Source of the DNA: an uncultured Selenomonadales bacterium
Lineage (GTDB): Bacteria; Bacillota; Negativicutes; Selenomonadales; Selenomonadaceae
Assembly (NCBI GenBank): GCA_937877655.1
Contig: CALFJC010000084.1
Coordinates: 1 to 14,465 of the forward strand
Direction: 5' to 3'
Length of the DNA: 14,465 nucleotides
The notes beneath the pieces were generated by a model. That model saw nothing but the letters and a program-made list of their open reading frames with translations, ran no database searches and was not told the DNA's origin. A program made the translations under genes and the position numbers. Below are positions 6,226 to 13,387 of the stretch, piece by piece (position 1 is the stretch's first letter; every line of letters starts with the position of its first letter).

Positions 6226-6939
6226 TTAAAAATTAACTTGTTTGTTTATTAAACCTATGGATTTAGCTTTATCGACAAATCTTTTTGCATCATCAGATTG
6301 TGCTAAAGCTTGCCCAATGGATAGTAGCTGATAATAAATGTAGTCCTTATCTAATATCTGTAAGGAAATGCTTTCATCTAATACCTTGAATTTGTCATCT
6401 TTTTGTCTGCTTCTGTTTAAATCTATATGCACTCCGCCGAGTTTGTTAGAAATATAGTCGATAATATCATAATGAGTGAATTTCGTTCCTTTAACGACCA
6501 ATGCGGTCTTTTTAAGATATTTATGAAGTTTATATTCTTTGGGATGTTCCATTAAAAACTTTCCTCGTTCATAGTTCCTTTTTACTTCGTTTGGGGTAGA
6601 GGCGAAATTTAAGAACCTGAATCCCTCGATTATTCCGCCATTATATTTCGCACCGCCTGCAACCGCAATTTCAATCTTGTCAACTGGAATTTCTTCATTG
6701 TTGCCAAATATTAATTCATCTGAATCGACTGCAATAATTCTCGGCTCCCCTTGAAACCCGATTTTTTGCCAAGCAGTACGATATGCTCTGTTACCATCTC
6801 CATCTAACAATAAACGCCGCAAAATTGCACTTGAATTGCGTAGCGAAACGTCGTTGATTTCTTCATTCCATTTGTTCATTAAAAAATCCAAATCTTCTGC
6901 TACAGTTTTCATTAGATAAAAATCGGTTGTTTTGTTCAA
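6226..6939 (-). CDS. Uncharacterised protein of the hsd operon, 237 aa
   Basis: I do not recognise this protein. It is soluble, with no signal peptide or membrane segment. The N-terminal third is helical and acidic with an LRRLLLDGDGNRAYR stretch (residues 40-54). The middle (about 65-110) looks like beta strands, and a helical C-terminal part contains NKLGGVHIDLNR (165-176), a pattern I associate with uncharacterised bacterial proteins. The start is a TTG that overlaps the hsdS stop as TTGA and has AGGAG seven bases upstream; the first ATG (6912) has no such site, so TTG is preferred. As the last sizeable gene of the restriction operon, with translational coupling to hsdS, it probably works with the restriction system or the PIN pair. 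No function can be assigned. Confidence 0.75.
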   Translation of the reverse strand: MNKTTDFYLMKTVAEDLDFLMNKWNEEINDVSLRNSSAILRRLLLDGDGNRAYRTAWQKIGFQGEPRIIAVDSDELIFGNNEEIPVDKIEIAVAGGAKYNGGIIEGFRFLNFASTPNEVKRNYERGKFLMEHPKEYKLHKYLKKTALVVKGTKFTHYDIIDYISNKLGGVHIDLNRSRQKDDKFKVLDESISLQILDKDYIYYQLLSIGQALAQSDDAKRFVDKAKSIGLINKQVNF

Positions 6940-8213
6940 AATTGTTCTCCTAATACTAATTCTCCGCGAAAAACTCGCGATAGAATTGATTTTCTTAATA
7001 TTTCGATATGCTCCAAGGTTTTTCCTGCTAAGTTTTTCGTCTGCTGTTCCCGACCAAGCAAGTCGTCGAGCAGGCGGACGATTTCTTTTTGCTCCTCTGG
7101 CGGCGGCAATGGAATGACATACGCGCCAATTTTTTTTGCGTTAATGTTAGATTGATTTACGCCGTCATTTTTCACGTGGTTACAGTATTCCTTTGCAGCA
7201 GGGGAATTCAAAACATAGTTCAGGTATTCGCCGCTTAAAACGTCGCGGTCATAATCCAACTTGATTAAATACCCCGCGTATATAGCGGGATATTCTCCGC
7301 GATAAATGGAAGTTTTGCCGACGAGTTCCGCGCTGTTGGTTCGATTGAAAAGCACATCGCCTTTTGAGAGTAGATATTTTTTGATGTCGGCTTCGTCGTC
7401 TGAATAGGCTAAATCCTTCCAATCAATTTTTCCGCATTGTAGGTTGCCCATACGGAGGACAATCATTTTGCCGAATGATTTAGATTTCTTGGACGTTCCA
7501 TAAATTAAGCCTTTGCAAACAGAAGCGATCGTGCGTCTTTGCCAACTGTCGAGGGTTGTGCCGTGTTCCTCGCGCCACAGCTGTGAAAGTTCGCCGGTAA
7601 AAGCTTTGTGAAGTATAGCCGTCCGCCTAAGTTCCGAGCCGTCGACAACTGATTGAGCCAATGCCTTTGCCGCATCGAGGTCGGCAAACAGTTCGTCGAG
7701 CAAGGAAACGATGCGCTGCTGTTCGTCCAATGGCGGAAGCGGGAAATTTACTGCCATCAGATTTTTAATCGATACGCCGCCAATTAATCCATGTTTCATT
7801 GCGGTGAATTGCTCGGCGAAATCTTGCGTCTGCAGAAAATAATAGATTAGCTTTGGATTTATTTTATTTGTCACGAACGCGCAGAGTTTGTTGACGAAGC
7901 AAACGGGCTTGTTGGTAAATCCGAGCTTGCGCCCTGCGCTTCCACCTTCTATACAAAGTAGCGGCGTGTTCGCCGGAGCTATCTTAAAGTTATCGCTTGC
8001 GGGAATTCTGATGTTAGTCGCGTAATCAATCTGATTGTCGAAACCAATATCTTTCGTAGCAATGTAAATAAGTCCGTCATCCTTACCGAGATATTTTTCT
8101 GTTTTGATTTTCTCGTTAATGCTGTTGCCCGTAAAAAGCGTCGCTATATCTTTCATTTTGACCCATTGCCAGTCATTAGGGAGCGGATAAGGTTGCTCGT
8201 TAGTCGGAATCAT
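6936..8213 (-). CDS. hsdS: Type I restriction-modification specificity subunit HsdS
   Basis: HsdS recognises the bipartite DNA target and carries HsdM and HsdR. The 425 residues show the classical duplicated plan: a first target-recognition domain (about 1-155), a conserved helical spacer (157-209, FPLPPLDEQQRIVSLLDELF then AFTGEL), a second recognition domain (about 220-365), and a second spacer copy (367-418, IPLPPPEEQKEIVRLLDDLL then VFRGEL). The two spacers are clearly homologous to each other, as expected for the pseudo-symmetric HsdS fold. GAGGG lies six bases before the ATG, which begins two bases after the stop of the preceding small gene. Length is normal and both halves look intact. 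The target sequence cannot be predicted from this. Confidence 0.95.
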   Translation of the reverse strand: MIPTNEQPYPLPNDWQWVKMKDIATLFTGNSINEKIKTEKYLGKDDGLIYIATKDIGFDNQIDYATNIRIPASDNFKIAPANTPLLCIEGGSAGRKLGFTNKPVCFVNKLCAFVTNKINPKLIYYFLQTQDFAEQFTAMKHGLIGGVSIKNLMAVNFPLPPLDEQQRIVSLLDELFADLDAAKALAQSVVDGSELRRTAILHKAFTGELSQLWREEHGTTLDSWQRRTIASVCKGLIYGTSKKSKSFGKMIVLRMGNLQCGKIDWKDLAYSDDEADIKKYLLSKGDVLFNRTNSAELVGKTSIYRGEYPAIYAGYLIKLDYDRDVLSGEYLNYVLNSPAAKEYCNHVKNDGVNQSNINAKKIGAYVIPLPPPEEQKEIVRLLDDLLGREQQTKNLAGKTLEHIEILRKSILSRVFRGELVLGEQF

Positions 8214-8215
8214 TG

Positions 8216-8428
8216 TCAGCCCTCGAAAAAAGGATGTTCTTTGGTATAATCAGCAGAAGCTTTAAGGAAAGAATCTAAATCAACATCCTCAAAATACCTT
8301 CTCCGCCACAAAGTGTAATCCGATTTTTCTTTGAACAGGGTCGAAATAAATCTTTCCGTATCCGTGACGCCTAAATTTTCTATAAGGCAATTCATACCCA
8401 ATTTCATAACTTCCGTCGTGCTATTCAT
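8216..8428 (-). CDS. Small partner of the PIN protein, probable antitoxin, 70 aa
   Basis: This 70-residue protein starts MNSTTEVMKLGMNCL and is mostly helical, acidic and tryptophan/tyrosine-containing (YTLWRRRYF near residues 38-46). I recall similar small proteins encoded next to PIN-domain genes of the same kind in Bacillota, which supports an antitoxin role; that is family impression plus context, not proof. It has no visible DNA-binding motif. The ATG at 8428 is chosen over an in-frame ATG at 8461 because GGGAGG lies eight to nine bases upstream of it. It overlaps the PIN gene by 8 bases, so the pair is translationally coupled. Order is PIN first, partner second, the reverse of most type II toxin-antitoxin operons. 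Confidence 0.7.
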   Translation of the reverse strand: MNSTTEVMKLGMNCLIENLGVTDTERFISTLFKEKSDYTLWRRRYFEDVDLDSFLKASADYTKEHPFFEG

Positions 8429-8885
8429 AACTGTTCCCTCCCAAAATTTTAATGAAGTCAACGGGATTTATAACCTCAATTTTCTCGCCACGATATTTTA
8501 AAACTCTGTTGTCTGTTGTCAAAAAGTAGTCACAATCGGCTTGAATAGCGCAAGCAATATGAGCGGCATCCGCGTCTTTAATTCCCGTGCTCATTATTTC
8601 TCTTGCAATAGTTGCTGTTTCATTTAGTCGGTCAACATCAACAAACACGCTGGTATTTTGTTTGATGAATTCATGAATTGCCCTTCGTCTGTCCTCGTGA
8701 GGATTCTTGCTGTTCTCGTACAAAAGCACATGAGAAGCGGCAAGCTCTAGACTTCCGATTTTAATGGCGTCTTGAATAAAAATTTCTGCTTGTGATTCAA
8801 GCGAGATTCTTATTTGTGATTGGTCGTCATAAGGACGATTATAACAACAATTATCCAGATACACCCGAAGAAGTTTTTTAGCCAT
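8421..8885 (-). CDS. PIN-domain nuclease, VapC-like toxin candidate
   Basis: PIN domains are small metal-dependent ribonucleases, usually toxins of type II toxin-antitoxin pairs. The 154 residues match a full-length PIN domain. The N-terminal strand is VYLDNCCYNRPYDD (D11), an internal acidic residue lies in LLYENSKN (E57), GIKDADAAHIACA carries the central acidic pair (D104, D106), and FLTTDNR (D125) is the last acidic site. All expected catalytic positions are present, so it should be active. GGAGG lies seven bases before the ATG, inside the end of hsdM, and the two genes overlap by one base (TAATG). A nuclease between hsdM and hsdS suggests either a stabilising toxin-antitoxin module or a second defence layer tied to the restriction enzyme. 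Confidence 0.88.
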   Translation of the reverse strand: MAKKLLRVYLDNCCYNRPYDDQSQIRISLESQAEIFIQDAIKIGSLELAASHVLLYENSKNPHEDRRRAIHEFIKQNTSVFVDVDRLNETATIAREIMSTGIKDADAAHIACAIQADCDYFLTTDNRVLKYRGEKIEVINPVDFIKILGGNSYE

Positions 8886-10294
8886 TATCTTACCTCCAGT
8901 GCTCGCAATTTGTTGACGACGCCTTGAAGTAAGTCGGTAGCCTCTTGCAGATTGTCAATCGCTTCCTCACCGAGTTCAATCGGGTCGGGTAGCTCGTCAT
9001 AATCAACAAGAGAATCATCACGAATCAAACCTAAGTCAAGAGAATTTTTCTTTTCGGCGATTTGTTCCCGCGTGAAGACATTAAAGCGTTCGTCGTGAGT
9101 AGCGCGGCGGTCGTCAGCTTCAAATGCTCGTTCAAAAGCTAAGAAATGTTCACGGCGAAGCGGATTAGTCACACCGAATGAAGGCATATTCGTTCGCAGG
9201 TCATAGAACCAGACTTCACTGGTATTGTCGTTATCAGTCATACCGCGAGTAAAGAACAAAACATTAGTTTTGACTCCTTTAGCATAAAAAATTCCTGTAG
9301 GCAAACGCAAAACGGTATGTAAGTTGCATTTGTTCATGAAGTCGACGCGAATCCGTTCGCCGTCACCATCAGCAAAAAGAACGTTGTCAGGCAAGACGAC
9401 TGCGGCGCGTCCGCCAGATTTGAGACTACGATAGAAATGTTGCAGGAAATTTAATTGCTTGTTGCTGGTCGGGAAAGTAAGGTCGTCACGTGTAGCTCGT
9501 TCGCCGCCTTTTTTCGTTCCAAATGGCGGATTGCTCAGAATTAGGTCGAAATTTTTCATGCTCTTACCGACTTCAGAGAGTGTATCGCCGAAAATAATTC
9601 TGCCGTCGAGACCATGCAACATGGCGTTCATCAGCGCGAGGCGGTGAGTATCGTGGACGAGTTCACAACCGGTAAAAGCCTTAGTCATTTGAAAAATTTG
9701 CTCCGTCGGCGAGAGGTCAAAGAAATCGTCGGTGTGATTGCGGACGTATTGAGCAGCGGCAATCATAAAGCCGAATGTGCCACAAGCAGGGTCATTGCAG
9801 AGTTCTCCCGCTTTCGGTTTCATCAGCCGAACGATAACATCAATAAGGACGCGAGGAGTAAAATATTGCCCTGCGCCCGATTTTTTTTCGTTGGCGTTTT
9901 TTTCGAGTAGACCTTCATAAAGGTTGCCAAGACCTTCTTCACGCGCCGAATACCAATCTAGCGCATTTATACTGGAAATTATTTTTTCAAGATTTTTTGG
10001 TTCTTCAATGTTGGTTACCGCGCCTTGATAAATTTCGCGTATTCTGCCCGTGCAATTTTCTCCGAGATGAGCGAGCAACGTTTTATAAAATTTTTTGAGT
10101 TCAATACCGCTCTTTGACGCAAGCACGTCCCAACGATAATCGGCAGGAATTTTATCTTCTGTTCCGGTTTCCTTCGCCATTTTAAGAAACAAAATGTAAG
10201 TCAGTTCCGTAACGTACTGATGGTAAGTGATTCCATCATCACGCAGAACGTTACATAGATTCCACAGCTTAGAAACAATTTCTTGATTAGTCAT
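8885..10294 (-). CDS. hsdM: Type I DNA methyltransferase subunit HsdM
   Basis: HsdM methylates adenine (N6) in the target set by HsdS, using S-adenosylmethionine, and together with HsdR decides between methylation and cleavage. The 469 residues show an N-terminal helical HsdM domain (about 5-115), the QYFTP motif (143-147), the AdoMet-binding motif DPACGTFGF (168-176) and the catalytic NPPF motif (255-258). A C-terminal helical tail for contact with HsdS is also present. Length is usual for the family and no key residue is missing. GAGG stands eight bases before the ATG, which overlaps the stop of the 60-residue upstream gene as ATGA. Confidence 0.96.
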   Translation of the reverse strand: MTNQEIVSKLWNLCNVLRDDGITYHQYVTELTYILFLKMAKETGTEDKIPADYRWDVLASKSGIELKKFYKTLLAHLGENCTGRIREIYQGAVTNIEEPKNLEKIISSINALDWYSAREEGLGNLYEGLLEKNANEKKSGAGQYFTPRVLIDVIVRLMKPKAGELCNDPACGTFGFMIAAAQYVRNHTDDFFDLSPTEQIFQMTKAFTGCELVHDTHRLALMNAMLHGLDGRIIFGDTLSEVGKSMKNFDLILSNPPFGTKKGGERATRDDLTFPTSNKQLNFLQHFYRSLKSGGRAAVVLPDNVLFADGDGERIRVDFMNKCNLHTVLRLPTGIFYAKGVKTNVLFFTRGMTDNDNTSEVWFYDLRTNMPSFGVTNPLRREHFLAFERAFEADDRRATHDERFNVFTREQIAEKKNSLDLGLIRDDSLVDYDELPDPIELGEEAIDNLQEATDLLQGVVNKLRALEVR

Positions 10295-10473
10295 TTATGA
10301 AACCTCGTAAATTCCAACAAATTCTTAAATTCCTCAATACCCAACAAGATTCTCACAAGTTCTGCCTGATATTTTGGATTAAGCTTATTTGCATTTTCGC
10401 TGAATTCATGAGCAGACTTAATAGCTTGAGAAAGAAGCTTTTCTTGTTCCTCATCATAATCATTAAAATTCAT
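10291..10473 (-). CDS. Small protein between hsdR and hsdM, 60 aa
   Basis: The product (starting MNFNDYDEEQEKLL) is a short, acidic, probably all-helical protein that I do not recognise. Evidence that it is translated is good: GGAGG lies nine bases upstream (10483-10487), its ATG overlaps the hsdR stop as ATGA, and its stop overlaps the hsdM start as ATGA. It is thus coupled on both sides in a seven-gene operon. A structural linker, a regulator or inhibitor of the restriction enzyme, or a partner of one of the other accessory genes are all possible. Nothing in the sequence decides between them. Confidence 0.75.
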   Translation of the reverse strand: MNFNDYDEEQEKLLSQAIKSAHEFSENANKLNPKYQAELVRILLGIEEFKNLLEFTRFHK

Positions 10474-13079
10474 GCCACATTTCCTCCGTCATCGTAAAGA
10501 TAGCTGTTAAGTTCGTCGAGAATTTCTGACAGCCTTCCGCCAAAAATTTTATTAATTCTGTAGAATCCGCCATTTTGCTTAAAAGCGGTGCCAACTTCAT
10601 CAAAAGAAGAAGTATCAATCAGAGTCTCGTTGAGCAGATATTTTTCGATACGGTCGAGCCATTTCAATTCTTGAGCGGAAAAATTATGAGCTGTTTTGAT
10701 TCGGGAAATGGCGTTTGAAATTTTATCGGTATGATTCATGAGCTGAACACCGAGAGTATAACGACGAATCAAGCTGATAATATCGGCAGTGATTTCAGAG
10801 TTGGTCAGTTGAAAAATTGCGCCGTTGAGGTAGTCGACGCTGAAATTATTTTCACGCAAGACGCGGAGTAACTTTTTCAAGTCGGCACGAGTTAAATCTT
10901 TCGGACGTGTACAAACGACATTGAGCGCGACAATTTCATTTCGATTGGTCGCTATAAATTTTGCAAACTCGTCAAGATAATCTTTCGGGCTTTTTCCTTC
11001 ACCATAGCCGATTTTATGCGCCGTCAAGAAATCTTCATGTTCGGAGATTACAAACGTTCTGCCGCGAGAAATTTTTTCTTGCAAAAAATCCTCGTGACTT
11101 AGGAGAAGATTTTTGGCGTCCTGCGCGGGCAAGGTCTTAAGCGTGTCAATAAATTCTCTTGCGGTGTCGTCAAGATTGCGTCGGCGAAGTCGGACAATGA
11201 CTTGATTGACAACGTGCCGAATAGCTTTATCCTCGTCAAAAGTTTTCAACTTGTCGAGGAGTTGAGTAAAAGTCACTGAAGAATCTGCTACGACCGGTTT
11301 CATTTCGATAAATTTTTCCAGTGCGGCATAAACTCCAACCGCGTCAAAAATTCTAAAATGCGTTTTGCCAATGTCAGAACAAAGGCGCGTTGCTCGTCCT
11401 AGCATTTGTTCAAAGAGAATTCGAGACTTAACACGTCGCATAAAAACAAGAGTATCAATTTTTGGCACGTCAACGCCGGTCGTGAGCAAATCAACGGTAA
11501 CGACGATATTCGGGAAACATTCATTTTTGAAACGTCGAATGGCGTCCTGTACGCGCTCCCTGTCACCAATACTGCCTGTAATTTTTGTAATGGCGTCATT
11601 GCTTATGCCTTGCGCGGTGTAAAGCTCTTTGAGAATCTGAACGATTAAATCGGCGTGCTTGTCGTCGACGGCAAAAATCAAAGTTTTGCCTGCGCCTTCG
11701 GGATTGATGTCGGCGGCGATTTCCTCAAGGACGACGCGATTAAAATTTTCGTTGACAACTTGCCGATTGAAATTGTCAATGTCAAAGTTCAGCTCATCGT
11801 CAAGCAATTCGCTATTCGTAATCTCACCTGTCAAAGGGTCGCACCTCGTAATAAAGTCACCTTTCTTGTATTGAATTCCTCCAACGCTCAGCTTAGTTTC
11901 TAATTCATGCGGCGGGTCATGGTCTACCAAATAACCATCAATAACCGCTTGACGATAGCTGTATTTAAAAATTGGTTTGCCAAATATTTCCGTTGTATGG
12001 AGTGCTGGTGTTGCTGTCAGCGCAATTTTTACGGCATCAAAATATTCAATAACGCTACGATATTTGCTTTGATAATCACTTTGGTCGCGGAAAGAAATTT
12101 CGTCATCGGCAAGTTCTCGATCGAAAATATAACCGCGATGAGCTTCGTCGATTATTATCAAATCAAAGTCAGTCACGCCAAAAGAAGAGTCGTCATATAA
12201 AACACGCTTGACCATGCTTTGAACCGTTGCTACTTGTAATCGCGTTTCTTTGCTAAAATTTTTTTCTCCGAGTTTGCCAACGTTATAAATTTTATCGAGT
12301 GGCAATAAATCTTCAAGCTTCACATCGCTAAAAACATTTTGAACTTGCTCACCTAACGAGTTTCTATCAACAAGAAACAAAATCCGGCGAAAACGCGCCG
12401 TCTTCAAAAATCTATAAATCATTCCGAGAACTGTACGAGTTTTGCCCGTTCCTGTCGCCATTGCTACTAAAATATTTTTCTGCCCGCTAATAATAGCTTG
12501 CTCAACGGATTGAATAGCTTCAATTTGATAATCGCGCAGATTTAATCCGTCTTCATCGCGCAACAAATCAAGCGACAACCTTTTCAATTTTTCATTGCCA
12601 ACTGATATATTTCGTTTGAGTAACTCAACTATCCCAAATGGACTAATCCAGCCATGCAAAGCCTTAGGCGTATTATTCGATTCGCGCAAATCAAGAAACC
12701 AAATTCCTGACTTTGTTTCCAGCTGTTGGCAATACGCTCTGCCATTTGTTGCAAACGTAAACGGAACTTTATATCCACAAAAATTATTAAATTCATCGAC
12801 ATCACAAAGAGTACGAGAATATTCCTTGCACTGACAATCAATAACAGCTGACACATCTTTATAATTTGCCTTAGCCTCAATTACTGCAACTGCCTCCGTG
12901 CCTACAAATAAAACATAATCCGCAAAACCATTCTCGGTTGGATATTCGGCAATAGCAATGTTACGTCCTCTTTGCGGACGTGTGCCTTTAGAATAACTCA
13001 AATTATTGCTATCAACTTCCCAACCAACCTTTCTTAGTTGCTCATCGATAATTTTTCGTGTTTCAAATTCGTTAATCAT
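10470..13079 (-). CDS. hsdR: Type I restriction endonuclease subunit HsdR
   Basis: HsdR translocates DNA using ATP and cuts it when the HsdS target is unmethylated. The 869 residues contain an N-terminal PD-(D/E)XK nuclease (D54, then E68-A69-K70 in VIEAK) and a superfamily 2 helicase: Q motif near Y184-Q185, Walker A MATGTGKT at 207-214, DEAH at 311-314 and TATP at 355-358. The late motif QMLGRATRL precedes a C-terminal region that resembles the EcoEI/EcoAI type (FRIFDAVGVY). All catalytic motifs appear intact. The ATG at 13079 is preferred to the in-frame TTG at 13091 because TTGAGG lies six bases before it. It is the first gene of the operon, with a good promoter about 65 bases upstream. 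Confidence 0.95.
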   Translation of the reverse strand: MINEFETRKIIDEQLRKVGWEVDSNNLSYSKGTRPQRGRNIAIAEYPTENGFADYVLFVGTEAVAVIEAKANYKDVSAVIDCQCKEYSRTLCDVDEFNNFCGYKVPFTFATNGRAYCQQLETKSGIWFLDLRESNNTPKALHGWISPFGIVELLKRNISVGNEKLKRLSLDLLRDEDGLNLRDYQIEAIQSVEQAIISGQKNILVAMATGTGKTRTVLGMIYRFLKTARFRRILFLVDRNSLGEQVQNVFSDVKLEDLLPLDKIYNVGKLGEKNFSKETRLQVATVQSMVKRVLYDDSSFGVTDFDLIIIDEAHRGYIFDRELADDEISFRDQSDYQSKYRSVIEYFDAVKIALTATPALHTTEIFGKPIFKYSYRQAVIDGYLVDHDPPHELETKLSVGGIQYKKGDFITRCDPLTGEITNSELLDDELNFDIDNFNRQVVNENFNRVVLEEIAADINPEGAGKTLIFAVDDKHADLIVQILKELYTAQGISNDAITKITGSIGDRERVQDAIRRFKNECFPNIVVTVDLLTTGVDVPKIDTLVFMRRVKSRILFEQMLGRATRLCSDIGKTHFRIFDAVGVYAALEKFIEMKPVVADSSVTFTQLLDKLKTFDEDKAIRHVVNQVIVRLRRRNLDDTAREFIDTLKTLPAQDAKNLLLSHEDFLQEKISRGRTFVISEHEDFLTAHKIGYGEGKSPKDYLDEFAKFIATNRNEIVALNVVCTRPKDLTRADLKKLLRVLRENNFSVDYLNGAIFQLTNSEITADIISLIRRYTLGVQLMNHTDKISNAISRIKTAHNFSAQELKWLDRIEKYLLNETLIDTSSFDEVGTAFKQNGGFYRINKIFGGRLSEILDELNSYLYDDGGNVA

Positions 13080-13144
13080 ATTGTACCTCAATCCATCCGT
13101 TGGAATCGACTTGAGAAAGTTCCTAACGAACTCACACCGCAGAG

Positions 13145-13173
13145 ACTATAACACATCGAAAATGCTTTGTCAT
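13145..13173 (-). promoter_or_regulatory. Promoter of the hsd operon
   Basis: On the minus strand, ATGACA (13173-13168) and TATAGT (13150-13145) are separated by exactly 17 bases, each differing from the sigma-70 consensus by one base. The predicted start near 13138 gives a leader of about 60 bases before hsdR. All seven downstream genes are on the same strand with overlaps or tiny gaps, so this could drive the whole operon. Confidence 0.7.
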
Positions 13174-13177
13174 GGAA

Positions 13178-13195
13178 TGCACAAAAAATTGTGCA
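13178..13195. promoter_or_regulatory. Palindrome between divergent promoters, possible operator
   Basis: TGCACAA (13178-13184) and TTGTGCA (13189-13195) form a perfect 7-bp inverted repeat around AAAA. It lies just upstream of the hsdR -35 and just before the candidate relaxase promoter. It is well placed to be an operator for a shared regulator, or part of oriT. No obvious regulator gene is present on the plasmid. Confidence 0.4.
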
Positions 13196-13199
13196 AAAA

Positions 13200-13239
13200 T
13201 TGGGCAGTCGTTTATTGAGAATATGCTATCATAGCCCAA
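13200..13239 (+). promoter_or_regulatory. Candidate relaxase promoter overlapped by inverted repeats
   Basis: An extended -10 (TGCTATCAT, 13224-13232) lies upstream of the relaxase gene; the best -35 (TTGGGC, 13200-13205) is weak and not ideally spaced. The -10 is inside a perfect inverted repeat GCTAT-C-ATAGC (13225-13235), and TTGGGC (13200-13205) is the exact complement of GCCCAA (13234-13239). Such repeats over a promoter suggest autoregulation by a DNA-binding protein, possibly the relaxase itself. Confidence 0.35.
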
Positions 13240-13268
13240 AGCGAGAATTCCGGAGAATGTTCACTTCC

Positions 13269-13289
13269 GCATTTCACTTCGTGAAACGC
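13269..13289. other. Candidate oriT hairpin (RSF1010-like)
   Basis: TTTCAC (13272-13277) and GTGAAA (13281-13286) pair around a three-base loop, and the stem extends past one mismatch to GC/GC at both ends (13269-13289). On the minus strand it reads GTTTCACGAAGTGAAA, close to the RSF1010 oriT hairpin GTTTCTCGAAGAGAAA as I remember it, including the GAA loop. The relaxase is of the same MOBQ type and starts 100 bases away. The conserved GCGCCCT nick region of RSF1010-type sites is not clearly present, so this is only a candidate. Confidence 0.4.
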
Positions 13290-13387
13290 TTAAAATCTCA
13301 AGTTGGGACGCCGTTTGTCAGAAGAAAAAATATGTCAGTCACTTCGTTCCTTGAACCTGCGGTTGGCTTTAAAGGAGGAGAAACTTC

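Larger units (their letters stand above)
13080..13387. other. Divergent intergenic region between hsdR and the relaxase
   Basis: About 308 bases without a believable gene. The region holds the hsdR promoter (13145-13173), an 18-base palindrome (13178-13195), a candidate relaxase promoter (13200-13232), an oriT-like hairpin (13269-13289) and the relaxase ribosome binding site (13371-13378). Frames reading through it (such as 13167-13472) have no start signal and run into the relaxase gene out of phase. Confidence 0.7.

Noticed and set aside
13079..13091. TTG at 13091 as the hsdR start
   Set aside because: The TTG is itself part of the TTGAGG ribosome binding site that serves the ATG at 13079.
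13080..13387. tRNA or other known RNA gene in the intergenic regions
   Set aside because: I looked for cloverleaf arms and the TTCGA loop in the gaps 1957-2685, 5755-6225 and 13080-13387 and found none.
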